The position numbers and the translations under genes are program-made. DNA of 64,000 nt from Pseudocercospora fijiensis CIRAD86 (taxonomy: Eukaryota; Ascomycota; Dothideomycetes; Mycosphaerellales; Mycosphaerellaceae): contig NW_006921532.1 in assembly GCF_000340215.1 (NCBI RefSeq), forward strand, positions 1,777,337-1,841,336. Reading direction: 5' to 3'. Positions 47,948 through 57,037 of this stretch are shown piece by piece. The notes under the pieces are model-generated. The model was given only the letters and a program-made list of their open reading frames with translations, was not told the origin of the DNA and searched no databases. Numbering within the stretch: the first letter of the stretch is position 1; each line of letters opens with the position of its first letter.

Positions 47948-48014
47948 ATTTCCGGATGGGTGATAGGTTTAGTTGGTGGTTTACGGATGGGTGTAGACTG
48001 CTCGCGTAGCGAGC
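47948..48014. repeat. Element 5 right inverted repeat (67 bp, largely unmutated)
   Basis: Reads TTCCGGATGGGTGATAGG and ends GCTCGCGTAGCGAGC. It retains the TG dinucleotides missing on the left side. Confidence 0.85.
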
Positions 48015-48609
48015 CGCGTTTGCCTCCAATTCAGCTGCGGATAGGTGAACTGAAACGCGACTGGCAGGCAGGCAGCTTGGTGCCCGCGCTTGGCCCTGTC
48101 AGAAGGTGGAAGTTTGTTGTGGCCAGGACAGCACAACAAGTCAACAACAGGCTCTCGTCCCTCTCCGCGATACATCGTTCGGGTTGTTGTCGCCACCAGC
48201 AACCTCCTGTGACTCACGCGGAGCTTGGCTGGGTACGTCAGTGAGATGTTGTCAAGGCGGCATCGCCAGTCCCGTGTTTTGCTGTCCTGAGAAGGAGCCC
48301 TCGGTGACTTATGCACGCACGGACCGTGAGCAAGTAGAGTGGGGAAGGCGCTGTCGCTGGCCCTTCACACATTATTCCAACACACAACGCGAGCCTCTCT
48401 CCACCACTCCTCTGCTGGTGCATGACTGCTATTCCCGCCATCTCACGGCACTGAGCCCGCCCACCGCGTCACTCGCTCTCCATCGCCTTTGTTGTCACAG
48501 CGCCGCTGCACCTTGGACGCTCCCCCGTCCGCCGCCCCACGCCCAGGGACCACCGCCCTGCGCGCCCTCTCTCACCACGCCTACGCCTATCCTTCTGATT
48601 CAGCGGAAG
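48015..48609 (+). promoter_or_regulatory. RIM15 promoter and leader
   Basis: About 600 bp of normal composition between the transposon end and the first possible start codon of RIM15. Pyrimidine-rich stretches occur near 48.4-48.6 kb. A 176-codon ORF here has no recognisable content and is probably chance. Confidence 0.4.
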
Positions 48610-48676
48610 ATGGGTGAGCGTGCATTGGTGGCATAGCCGCCCTGCTGTGTGCCATTGGCATACGGACCCGCTACAG
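48610..48676 (+). other. Possible alternative first exon and intron of RIM15
   Basis: ATGG at 48610-48613 is followed by donor GTGAGC and a 63-nt intron ending CTACAG at 48676. Splicing joins in frame to give MGCKTSSNTTRNDT ahead of the M at 48715. Even if translation starts at 48715, this may be a 5' leader intron. Confidence 0.4.
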
Positions 48677-48714
48677 GCTGCAAGACATCAAGCAATACAA
48701 CGCGCAACGACACA

Positions 48715-51700
48715 ATGCCAGAATCCGGGCAGCCGCAGGCCACGCTGCTGCCGCCCGCCGTCATGGCCCTCAAAGAGGACGCGGCTGTGATGACTCCCGA
48801 AAAGGGACAGATGCTTAGAACCATCTCCATGGACATTCGGGAGGAGCGAGAGGATCTCAAGAAGGCTGCCGAGCAGTCCCTCAATGCTATTCTCGAATTG
48901 GATCTGGAGGGCAAGGTGCGATGGGTGAGCCCTTCATGGCGCGATGTCACGGGTAGTGCCGCGAGCAGCATCATTGGACGGCCTATCGCTGACATTGTTG
49001 TGGACAACGCCAATGTCTTCGCTGACTGTGTCGAGGCAATGCGCAAGGACGATTCCAAGAGCCACTTCATCCGATTCTCCGTAAACGCCCCATCTGGACC
49101 CGAAGGCTCGCAGTCAGGAGATGACGAGACTCCGGTCGAGCCCAAGTCTGGTGTCGACACCATGCCTGAAGGGGAGCTCCAGACAGGCACCAATCCGGAC
49201 ACCGAAGAGCGAACGATCGAGCTTGAAGCTCAGGGCATCATGGTCTACGACAGGGCCACAGGAAACGAAAGCCACACCATGTGGATGATCAAGCCTTGGG
49301 TCTCACGCGAGATCACCATCGACTTACCTCAGGTTCTGGTGGATTCACTGGGAATAGGTGCAGAGATGCTCGCCAACTACCTCACGCTGCTCGCAGATGT
49401 AGGAGTTCACGATCCAGGCAATCATCCACCACCTCTTCCTGTACTATGTCGCATTTGTGAACGTCAAATTACGCCATGGTGGTTCGAAAAGCACACCGAG
49501 CTGTGCTCGCAGGAGCATCGCGCAGAGATGGAAGTTCAAATGGCCCAAGAGTCTCTCAATGAACAGCGGTCGGCGCTTGTGAAGGTTCTGGACGCGTTGG
49601 AAGCTCAGTCAAACCGTTTGTCCAAGTCACCGTCTCTTGATGGAGGATCTCCAAGTCCGGCGCCGAAGGCAGAGTACAAAGGTCTCTCTATTGGTCCGAA
49701 TTCAGCTCCATCGTCAGGATCTACGTCAGGCCGCGCATCGCCAGCTCACGCCTCGAGATCGCGAGAATCGTCAACCAGCGGCCTAAGCCATCACCGAGCA
49801 CGATCTTTTGCTGTGAGGCGACCCTTAGCCCGCATTGTCGAGCTGGTCCTGGATCTTTGCGACACGGCAATGGAGATCAGTACACCATCCATCAAAGAAT
49901 CCAAGTCATATGCGCCAGGCGAGCTGCGAACACAGTCGCCGCAGTCGGAGAGTCGAATCCAGCAGGTACTCCAATGGCAATCGCCAAGCGCTGGCTCTTT
50001 GGAGAACGAGCAAGGTCTTTCACTATTGTGCGACGACACTGCTCAGCTTGCTAAGACCAAAGTTGAAGCGGTCTTCCGGCATCGCCGAATTCTGGAGTAC
50101 GCAGAGCGGATACGCGTGGAATATGATATCTTGGTACAGGAATGCATCGAGGCTGCGCTTCAGAAGGCTGCCCGCATAGCAGCGGGCGAGTTGAGTGATT
50201 CAAGTTCTGGCGAGGACAGTGACAACTATGAGGTGTGCGAGCATGAGCAGGGCGCAGATTCGTCAAACGAGGCGAGTGTCGACCCTGCTGAAATGCCACC
50301 CGACGAGATATTCGGCAGCTTGAGCTCACTTCGATCCTCTGGCAGTCCCTCTGCGATGGCCATGGCGCTGCGTAACATTTCCGATCCAATGCTCCAGCGA
50401 CCGCCGTCTTCCGCTGAATCGTCTCGAGCAAGCAGTCCGCGCGGTGCTACGACTCCGAAGTCGTATGGAGGGCCAACCGAGCCATTTCCGCTTCACATGC
50501 ATAAAAGAGGCTCGATCGCTCTTGAGAGTGATACCGGAGCGGAGAGTGATAGCAGCATGCGGTCTTCCGTTGCAAGTGGTAGTAACAGACGAGCTGACTC
50601 GCCCGGAGCAGAACTCAGTCTCAGTCGCGTTGCTAGTACCCGATCTCGCGATCGCAAACGCCAGAGCCTGATATTGCCAAGCCTGTCTAGTGCTGGGAGA
50701 CACCACTCTCCTGGCAGAGGTCCGCCTCCACCATCTTCCCCATTACGCATGGCGAAACCCAGGATTCCCAGCAGCGCCGGAACTGATAGCTTACCATCTC
50801 CAATCACCTCGCCTGTACTGACGCAGAGTGAGTTCAATTCGCCGGTCATCAGAGCTCATCACCAGCATCACCATCACCGACGACAATCTTCAGCTGCTCT
50901 TTCCGAAGCGCTGGGCCGGCCAGCATCTCCACGCTTGAGCGCCGTTGTCTCACATCCGCAGCCGCGTGCAGTGCAGACTTCCATCAAGGACTTTGAAATT
51001 ATCAAGCCAATCAGCAAAGGCGCCTTTGGCAGCGTGTATCTGTCGAAAAAGAAGTCTACCGGCGACTATTATGCCATCAAAGTGCTCAAGAAAGCCGACA
51101 TGGTTGCCAAGAACCAGGTCACCAACGTGAAGGCGGAACGAGCGATTATGATGTGGCAAGGCGAGAGCGACTTTGTGGCAAAGCTATACTGGACATTCTC
51201 CTCCAAGGACTACCTTTACCTTGTGATGGAATACTTGAATGGTGGCGATTGCGCGTCTCTCATCAAAGTTCTTGGCGCATTACCGGAGGACTGGACGAAA
51301 AAGTATATTGGCGAGGTTGTACTTTGTGTGCAACATCTTCACAGCAGGCAGATCGTTCATCGAGATCTGAAGCCCGACAACCTTCTAATCGATGCCAAAG
51401 GCCACCTTAAGCTTACAGACTTTGGCTTGTCAAGGATGGGTCTCATTGGACGACAGAAACGGGCAATCAACGCAAAGCCTGATGATGCACCACCCGATCT
51501 TCTGAAGGCAGGGCCGTTCCGACGTGCTCCTTCTGTCACCAGCTCGAGATCGACTTCATTCGACTACCAAGGGCACACTCATTCACCTGCACAGACTCCC
51601 TCGATGACACCGGCTCTGAACGACACGAATCAGCCCTCATACTTTAGCCTGTACCGTGAAGGGTCGAGAGAGCCTTCGCGGCGTACATCAGGACACCGCA

Positions 51701-54603
51701 GCGACAGCGGCGATAGCGATGCTTTGGCAGCAATGTTCCGCAGATTCTCTGTTGCAGACGGTCGAACACTTATTGAAGAGGAAACCGCCGACGAAGAAGA
51801 TCGGGACTCACCAGATCCATATGCCTTGCAACCGGTGCATAGCAACATCAGTACAAGGACAGATACTCCGCCACAACAGCCACCATCGCAAATGCCGCCG
51901 CCGATGATGGCGCTCTTCGATCCAGAGGATAGCAATCGACGCTTTGTTGGCACCCCCGATTATCTTGCCCCAGAGACCATCAATGGCGCAGGACAAGACG
52001 AAATGAGTGATTGGTGGTCTTTGGGCTGCATCTTATTTGAATGCTTGTACGGCAGACCTCCTTTCAATGCTAGCACACCAGAGGAAGTGTTCCAAAACAT
52101 CCTTGCTCGTAATATTCACTGGCCGACAGAAAAGGAGGAGGATGACGTCTCAGAGGAAGCCAAAGACCTCATGAATAAATTGATGTGCCTAGATCCCAAA
52201 GAACGGCTTGGGTCGAACAAAGACGACAAGTATGCCAGCGGCGGCGATGAAATCAAAGCACATCCATGGTTTGCCGAAATCAATTGGGAAACTCTCCGAG
52301 AAGACGAAGCATCTTTCATCCCTGCAAGCGAGAACCCAGAAGACACAGAGTACTTCGATGCTCGTGGCGCGACCATGCAAAACTTTGCCGCTGAGTTTGA
52401 GGACCAAACGACTTCGCCGGTACAGACGCCTGGTGCGGACTATCCAGATCGCCCTCACGATGCATTGTCTCGCGTTAGAAGCCAAGTCAACTCCATCAAG
52501 CGCAATCTGATGCCGTTGCATATTCCGCCTCATGTTCGTGACGGGCGCTCTCGCAGATTGAGTGAGCCTGTGGTGGCTGATGACTTTGGCAATTTCCAGT
52601 TCAAGAACTTGCCCGTTCTCGAAAAGGCAAATAAGGATGTCATTCAAAAGCTGCGCGCTGATGCCATGCAGTCTCAAGTGAAGGCTGCAGCGGGTGGTAT
52701 TTCAGCGCCCACGTCAGCGCTAGCATCGCCATCGCCAGCACCGTCCTTAGAGTCGAGCCCGGTTGTTAACGGTCCTCTCAAACGTACACTGTCGACAAGC
52801 AGAGCTGCCAACCGACCGCAATCACCTTCTATTACCAGTCAGGCGAATTCCTCGCCGAGCAGAGGCTCACAGCCATCATCGCCACTCCTCGTGTCCTTCA
52901 GCGCAGGTCAAAACCAAGAGCGCCGCAAGACTTCGAGCGGCTCCTCAAACCTGTCTGGGCACAACAACGGCGCCGCGCAATCAGCACATGTATTAGATCA
53001 AGCTCCCAAGCTGCCTGTGACCTTCAAGGCAACTTCAAGTGCGCCATCGCCTATCAAGGTGGGAAAGACGAATTCGGTACACCTGCCTGGATACGAGCGC
53101 GGTACACCAACCAGTGGACTCCCAAGCTCGTCATCTCCGAGACAGCGATCCCAGACAGTTGGCTCTCAAGACACCGACGGAGATCTCGTGCCAGAGATGT
53201 TGGCAGCGCATCATCACAAGCGAAGAAGTGGTGTGTTCGACGTGTCACCTTCCTCATCAGACAATGAGGAGACGAGGCATCAAGTCCTGCTCCGAGTGCA
53301 ACGGAGACGCCAGAGCTCCAGGCGACTCTCACAAATAAGCCTTGCGGATGGCCCCACCTTTCGCACCTTGGATGTGTTGGTGTGCGAAGATCACCCTGTA
53401 TCCCGCTTGGTCATGGAGCGACTACTGGAGAAGCTGCGGTGTCGCACGATTGCTGTGACCAACGGGTCGGAAGCGATGCGTTACGCGATGAGCGAGGTCA
53501 AGTTCGATATCATCATGATGGAATACAAGCTCCCTCAAGTGAACGGTGCGGATGTTGCAAGAATGATTCGCGACACCAAGAATGCAAACTCTCACACGCC
53601 AATCGTCGCAGTCACTGGTTACCTGAAAGAGCTTCAAGCACCACACCACTTCGATGCTTTGGTGGAGAAGCCACCAACGAAAGAAAAGCTTGAAGAAGTG
53701 ATGGGTCGCTTGTGCCAATGGCGGACTCCGCCTGAGGGATGGAGAGCAACGCCGCCACAGCCTATCCCATCCAGCCTCAAGCATCACGAGTCTATGCCAG
53801 TGGAGAATAGCCCCACCACGACAGCTTCTTCCGGCTTCAACACAATGTGGTCTAGAGATCCAACTCGGGAGAACTCCGTTGGCTCAAGCTCGCTTGGCGA
53901 ATCTGACAGCCACTTTGAGAGCATTCCCAATCTGATCATCTCTCGCCAAGTGACCAACGATTTCGAAAGCGATCTGGAACGCAACTTTGGTGGTCTGGGT
54001 ATATCGAGCACGACAAGCGCAGACCAAGTGACCAGGAAACCTTCAGATCCTTTGCACGCTACGCTGGAACATCAAACGTCGGCGCCGGCCGCTTTAGGAA
54101 CGCCTGATCGTCCTGTGCCTCGCAAAGTGCCTTCCACTGAAGCCATCCAAGCCAAACGCCAATCGCTGGAAAAGGTGCGAAACGAGTCCGCAGCTGAAAG
54201 TGGAGATGACGAAGACGAGGAGCTTGGCCATATACAAGTTCGTCAGCGTTCACCTAAGGGGAGACACGTCAAACGAAGCTCAAAGCTTGGCACGGAGATG
54301 ATGCGTACAAACAGTCAAGGCAGCGTGATTTCTGGAGAAGATGTTCCGGCTCCTAGGTGTTCTGGGAATGAGCTTGAGCGTAGCATTGCCGAAGAGCCTC
54401 CTGCAGAAGTTGTCGCAAAGGGTCATCTGACTCCACCCGTTGTGTTCACACCAAAGCCTTTGGGAGACCTGGCCGTCATGGACATGGCCGCGCCGGGCAC
54501 TCCCAGTGACGCAGACGCAACACCAAGACCACAGCACGCTGCGGAGGAGCCAGACCCCGATCCGACTCCGAAGCCGGCAACATCGCCTCAAGCACAAGAC
54601 TGA
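48715..54603 (+). CDS. RIM15: Rim15-type PAS/AGC-kinase/receiver protein kinase
   Basis: Nutrient-responsive kinase that in yeast acts below TOR and PKA to promote quiescence by phosphorylating endosulfines (Igo1/2). One long exon gives 1962 residues. PAS-like domain about residues 56-125. A C2HC finger has C245, C248, H260 and C264. The kinase starts at DFEIIKPISKGAFGSVY (residue 759). The catalytic loop HRDLKPDN is at 882 and LTDFGLSR around 902. An insertion of about 170 residues follows before GTPDYLAPE (1079), characteristic of Rim15/Cek1. An AGC tail contains NFAAEFEDQT. The receiver domain starts at about 1552, with CEDHP, VAVTGY and VEKPP. Its phosphoacceptor position is Glu (E1603, MMEYKLP) rather than Asp. 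The first ATG in the ORF is 48715 (CACAATGCC). A spliced start at 48610 is possible. It converges on RPB4. Confidence 0.92.
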   Translation: MPESGQPQATLLPPAVMALKEDAAVMTPEKGQMLRTISMDIREEREDLKKAAEQSLNAILELDLEGKVRWVSPSWRDVTGSAASSIIGRPIADIVVDNANVFADCVEAMRKDDSKSHFIRFSVNAPSGPEGSQSGDDETPVEPKSGVDTMPEGELQTGTNPDTEERTIELEAQGIMVYDRATGNESHTMWMIKPWVSREITIDLPQVLVDSLGIGAEMLANYLTLLADVGVHDPGNHPPPLPVLCRICERQITPWWFEKHTELCSQEHRAEMEVQMAQESLNEQRSALVKVLDALEAQSNRLSKSPSLDGGSPSPAPKAEYKGLSIGPNSAPSSGSTSGRASPAHASRSRESSTSGLSHHRARSFAVRRPLARIVELVLDLCDTAMEISTPSIKESKSYAPGELRTQSPQSESRIQQVLQWQSPSAGSLENEQGLSLLCDDTAQLAKTKVEAVFRHRRILEYAERIRVEYDILVQECIEAALQKAARIAAGELSDSSSGEDSDNYEVCEHEQGADSSNEASVDPAEMPPDEIFGSLSSLRSSGSPSAMAMALRNISDPMLQRPPSSAESSRASSPRGATTPKSYGGPTEPFPLHMHKRGSIALESDTGAESDSSMRSSVASGSNRRADSPGAELSLSRVASTRSRDRKRQSLILPSLSSAGRHHSPGRGPPPPSSPLRMAKPRIPSSAGTDSLPSPITSPVLTQSEFNSPVIRAHHQHHHHRRQSSAALSEALGRPASPRLSAVVSHPQPRAVQTSIKDFEIIKPISKGAFGSVYLSKKKSTGDYYAIKVLKKADMVAKNQVTNVKAERAIMMWQGESDFVAKLYWTFSSKDYLYLVMEYLNGGDCASLIKVLGALPEDWTKKYIGEVVLCVQHLHSRQIVHRDLKPDNLLIDAKGHLKLTDFGLSRMGLIGRQKRAINAKPDDAPPDLLKAGPFRRAPSVTSSRSTSFDYQGHTHSPAQTPSMTPALNDTNQPSYFSLYREGSREPSRRTSGHRSDSGDSDALAAMFRRFSVADGRTLIEEETADEEDRDSPDPYALQPVHSNISTRTDTPPQQPPSQMPPPMMALFDPEDSNRRFVGTPDYLAPETINGAGQDEMSDWWSLGCILFECLYGRPPFNASTPEEVFQNILARNIHWPTEKEEDDVSEEAKDLMNKLMCLDPKERLGSNKDDKYASGGDEIKAHPWFAEINWETLREDEASFIPASENPEDTEYFDARGATMQNFAAEFEDQTTSPVQTPGADYPDRPHDALSRVRSQVNSIKRNLMPLHIPPHVRDGRSRRLSEPVVADDFGNFQFKNLPVLEKANKDVIQKLRADAMQSQVKAAAGGISAPTSALASPSPAPSLESSPVVNGPLKRTLSTSRAANRPQSPSITSQANSSPSRGSQPSSPLLVSFSAGQNQERRKTSSGSSNLSGHNNGAAQSAHVLDQAPKLPVTFKATSSAPSPIKVGKTNSVHLPGYERGTPTSGLPSSSSPRQRSQTVGSQDTDGDLVPEMLAAHHHKRRSGVFDVSPSSSDNEETRHQVLLRVQRRRQSSRRLSQISLADGPTFRTLDVLVCEDHPVSRLVMERLLEKLRCRTIAVTNGSEAMRYAMSEVKFDIIMMEYKLPQVNGADVARMIRDTKNANSHTPIVAVTGYLKELQAPHHFDALVEKPPTKEKLEEVMGRLCQWRTPPEGWRATPPQPIPSSLKHHESMPVENSPTTTASSGFNTMWSRDPTRENSVGSSSLGESDSHFESIPNLIISRQVTNDFESDLERNFGGLGISSTTSADQVTRKPSDPLHATLEHQTSAPAALGTPDRPVPRKVPSTEAIQAKRQSLEKVRNESAAESGDDEDEELGHIQVRQRSPKGRHVKRSSKLGTEMMRTNSQGSVISGEDVPAPRCSGNELERSIAEEPPAEVVAKGHLTPPVVFTPKPLGDLAVMDMAAPGTPSDADATPRPQHAAEEPDPDPTPKPATSPQAQD

Positions 54604-55257
54604 GGCAGAACATGAACACCTCACCACTCACAATTCCATTCGACGATCTGCACGAAGCCATCTATGCAGATTGCATACATTCCTTGTGTTCCTACGCCGT
54701 TTCGGCGAAGCGAAGCGTTTTCTCATATGTTTCACCCAGCAACAACATGACGACTTTACGTATATTTTTGATTTCTGTTTTTAGCGCGAGACGAGCATGG
54801 TGTTGGGGGAGTTGAAGCAATAAATACGCGCTGGAAAAGCGTGTCTACCTTTGGGTTTACTGTTTTTTTTTGCTTTTGAGTATTGATCTCGCAGAACGTG
54901 TATGAGGCTGTCTTTTCTAGGACGAAAATCAGGGGAGTCTTCGCTGCTTCAAAGATTGTGAAAGAGATGTAAGAGACACACAGAAAACGGGCAGGATTTA
55001 AAGAAGCATGCCGTTTCTCAGAATGAAAGATTTTGGGGGTGTTGGTCGTTTTGTGGAGTGTAGCATACATGGTTGTCTATCAGCTTCAATGACATTTCAC
55101 TGAGCTCGAATCTGCTAATGCTGCCTTTTCGCGTATTCCATGCTCGCTTCTTCCATCGCATTTGGATTTCCTCGGGAAAAGAAAATTCCGTAATCCATAC
55201 CCAGCGCCGTCGCTAAAATTTCAAATGTTCTCGTGTTCCTCCTAGTCTGGGTGACGA
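54604..55257. other. Convergent intergenic region RIM15/RPB4
   Basis: 654 bp holding both 3' ends. A T-run (TTTTTTTT near 54.86 kb) and AATAAA-like sequence (AATAAATACG at about 54.82 kb) fit 3'-end processing. No gene seen. Confidence 0.45.
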
Positions 55258-55783
55258 TCAAGAAAAGTCGCGTAGCTTCGAGATCTCATTCAACGTATTC
55301 TCCAACTCCTCATCACTAATCTTGCCCTCGAGCGATGGAATCAGAGTCCTCGCTTCCTCGACTGAATCACAACACAGCGTCGCTGCGAAGAAAAACAACC
55401 ACTATTAGCAAGTCCTTGCCCTACCCAAGTGCTTTCGAGAGCAACTCACCCAATTGACACCTCTCAAACTCCACAATCCCCAATCCCCTTGCCGTCAAAT
55501 TCGACGTGATCTGATTCACCTGCGTAATCGCCTGATTGTCACGGAATCTTGAGAATGTTTTGCAGTATTCTTTGGTTTTGTAGTAGACTTCGGTGTGGTT
55601 TTTGTGCGGTGCGGCTTCTTCCAGGCGTTCGAGCATCAGGGTTACTTCGGCGGGGGATAGGGCTTGTTCGTGCGTCATGTTGCCCAGTTTTAGTTGCGTC
55701 GAGGCTTCTTCGTCGCCTGTTGGGGGTGGGCGGCGGCGGGAGGTTCGTTGGGGGAGGTGGCTTGCGGTGGAGGGGCCGGCCAT
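55258..55783 (-). CDS. RPB4: RNA polymerase II subunit Rpb4
   Basis: Subunit of the Rpb4/Rpb7 stalk of RNA polymerase II, nuclear, involved in initiation and mRNA fate. Two exons, 55783-55450 and 55382-55258, give 152 residues. The intron (55383-55449) is GTGAGT to TTCGCAG with TGCTAAT as branch point, and splicing changes the frame-shadow tail to QLATLCCDSVEEARTLIPSL. Family marks are the N-terminal tether (ASTQLKLGNMTHEQALS), EYCKTFSRFRD, and the HRDC-like C-terminus LEGKISDEELENTLNEI. The start has a near-perfect context (ACCATGG). Divergent from LRG1. Confidence 0.93.
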
Positions 55784-57037
55784 GGTGGATGGGTGATGGG
55801 GTGTAGGTGAGTTGAGAGGGAGGGGAGGGAGATGCGCTGGAGGCTTGAGGTTGTGGTTGTGTTGCAAGATTGATCGCTCGTCGCTCGAGGGTCCTTGTGG
55901 TGAGGGCGCGATAGTTTTGTGATTAGTCTTGTGCTGGTGTTTTGGTGATTGAGATGGATGTTCAAAGTCGCGACTCGCGAGTCGCTGCAGCGGCGATATT
56001 TCGGCAAAGCGCAGCCGCCGGATCGGGCCTCAGAGGTCACGTGTTTTTGTGCTTGAAAGAACGGTTCACCTTTCTCGTGCTCACGCATTGACGGTGATTG
56101 CAATGCAGCAAATTGCATGATGCACATTTTCGCACGGCATTGTCGAGCGCCAAAGTCGTCTATCTCAATCATGATGTAGGGCAATCATTGCATGGCAGCT
56201 GAGAGAATAATGAGCGCTTGAATGGCAAATGAAAATTCGCTTCAGCCCGTTCAATTGATCGTGTGCATCGTGATTTGTCGAGATGGATAGATGGATGGCA
56301 ACAAGTCTTTCTTGCCCTCAGGCTCGCTTCAGGTATCGACGACGACGACGGCAGCACTGTGGCTCAGCGGCGGTGTTCACTTTTGCGTGGGCGTGGGCGT
56401 GGGCGTGACAGCCGCCATGCCATCCTTCAGTGGTGCAGGCAGTTGTAAAAAGCGGTCGTGTGGTGTTGTTCGTCCGTCATTCCATATCGAAGACATCCAT
56501 TGCCCAAGCCTGAGGACACATCGATCATTTGTTATCAGCAGTCGTAGTGCCAGCACATACTGCTGTTTATATTGCCCTTTGCAGTGTGCAGGCACTGCAT
56601 GTACACTATTTCAAGCCACAGTGCTGCACACTCCGACTCCGACAGCACGCAGCACGCATCGGGAGAGCCTTATTAGCCTTATTGGTGCGTGTTTCAACTC
56701 CATCGCCTCCGCCAGCACCACCACCACCACCACCACCACCACGACGAACGCCAACACACTTGCAACCTCCGGCACTGTCAGATCGCATCGCATTGCCGAC
56801 ATCTCCCACGCCCATTTGCCCGCACCTTCTCGCCGTCGCCATCGGGACATCGGCTACTGTGCGCTGTTCGACGTCGCCTCCGCCATCCCATCCGCAAACC
56901 TGGCCGGGGCACTACCACGAACCTACAACACCCGCCGAACCACATCCGAGTGCACGTCGCATCCCCGAAACAGCCCTGGACCGCGCGTGAAAATATTAGC
57001 AGCATTGCGGCGCTCACAGTAACCAGCGAGCGCCGGC
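55784..57037. promoter_or_regulatory. Divergent promoter interval RPB4/LRG1
   Basis: 1,254 bp between two start codons. Contains GTGGGC repeats near 56.39-56.41 kb and a CAC microsatellite (56716-56742). Long overlapping ORFs here (for example 56291-57022) are low-complexity Thr/His/Pro translations of these repeats and are not taken as genes. Confidence 0.45.
56716..56742. repeat. (CAC)9 microsatellite
   Basis: Nine uninterrupted CAC units in the leader region of LRG1. Confidence 0.9.

Larger units (their letters stand above)
44731..48014 (+). mobile_element. Element 5: Fot1/pogo-like (Tc1/mariner superfamily) DNA transposon
   Basis: Inverted terminal repeats of 67 bp (44731-44797, 47948-48014) enclose a degraded transposase. 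Each outer end is itself a hairpin, GCTCGC-nnn-GCGAGC. The left repeat differs from the right mostly by C-to-T at CA sites, so the left is RIP-mutated and the right is nearly pristine. A TA target duplication, expected for the superfamily, is not clear. Total 3,284 bp. The right end lies about 600 bp upstream of the RIM15 ORF. Confidence 0.85.

Noticed and set aside
48106..48636. A 176-codon ORF upstream of RIM15
   Set aside because: Low-complexity Cys/Ser/Pro translation of promoter or leader sequence, and it overlaps a similar-length antisense ORF.
56291..57022. A 243-codon plus-strand ORF upstream of LRG1
   Set aside because: It is rich in Thr/Ser/His from CAC and GTGGGC repeats, with no recognisable domain. 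More likely LRG1 leader.
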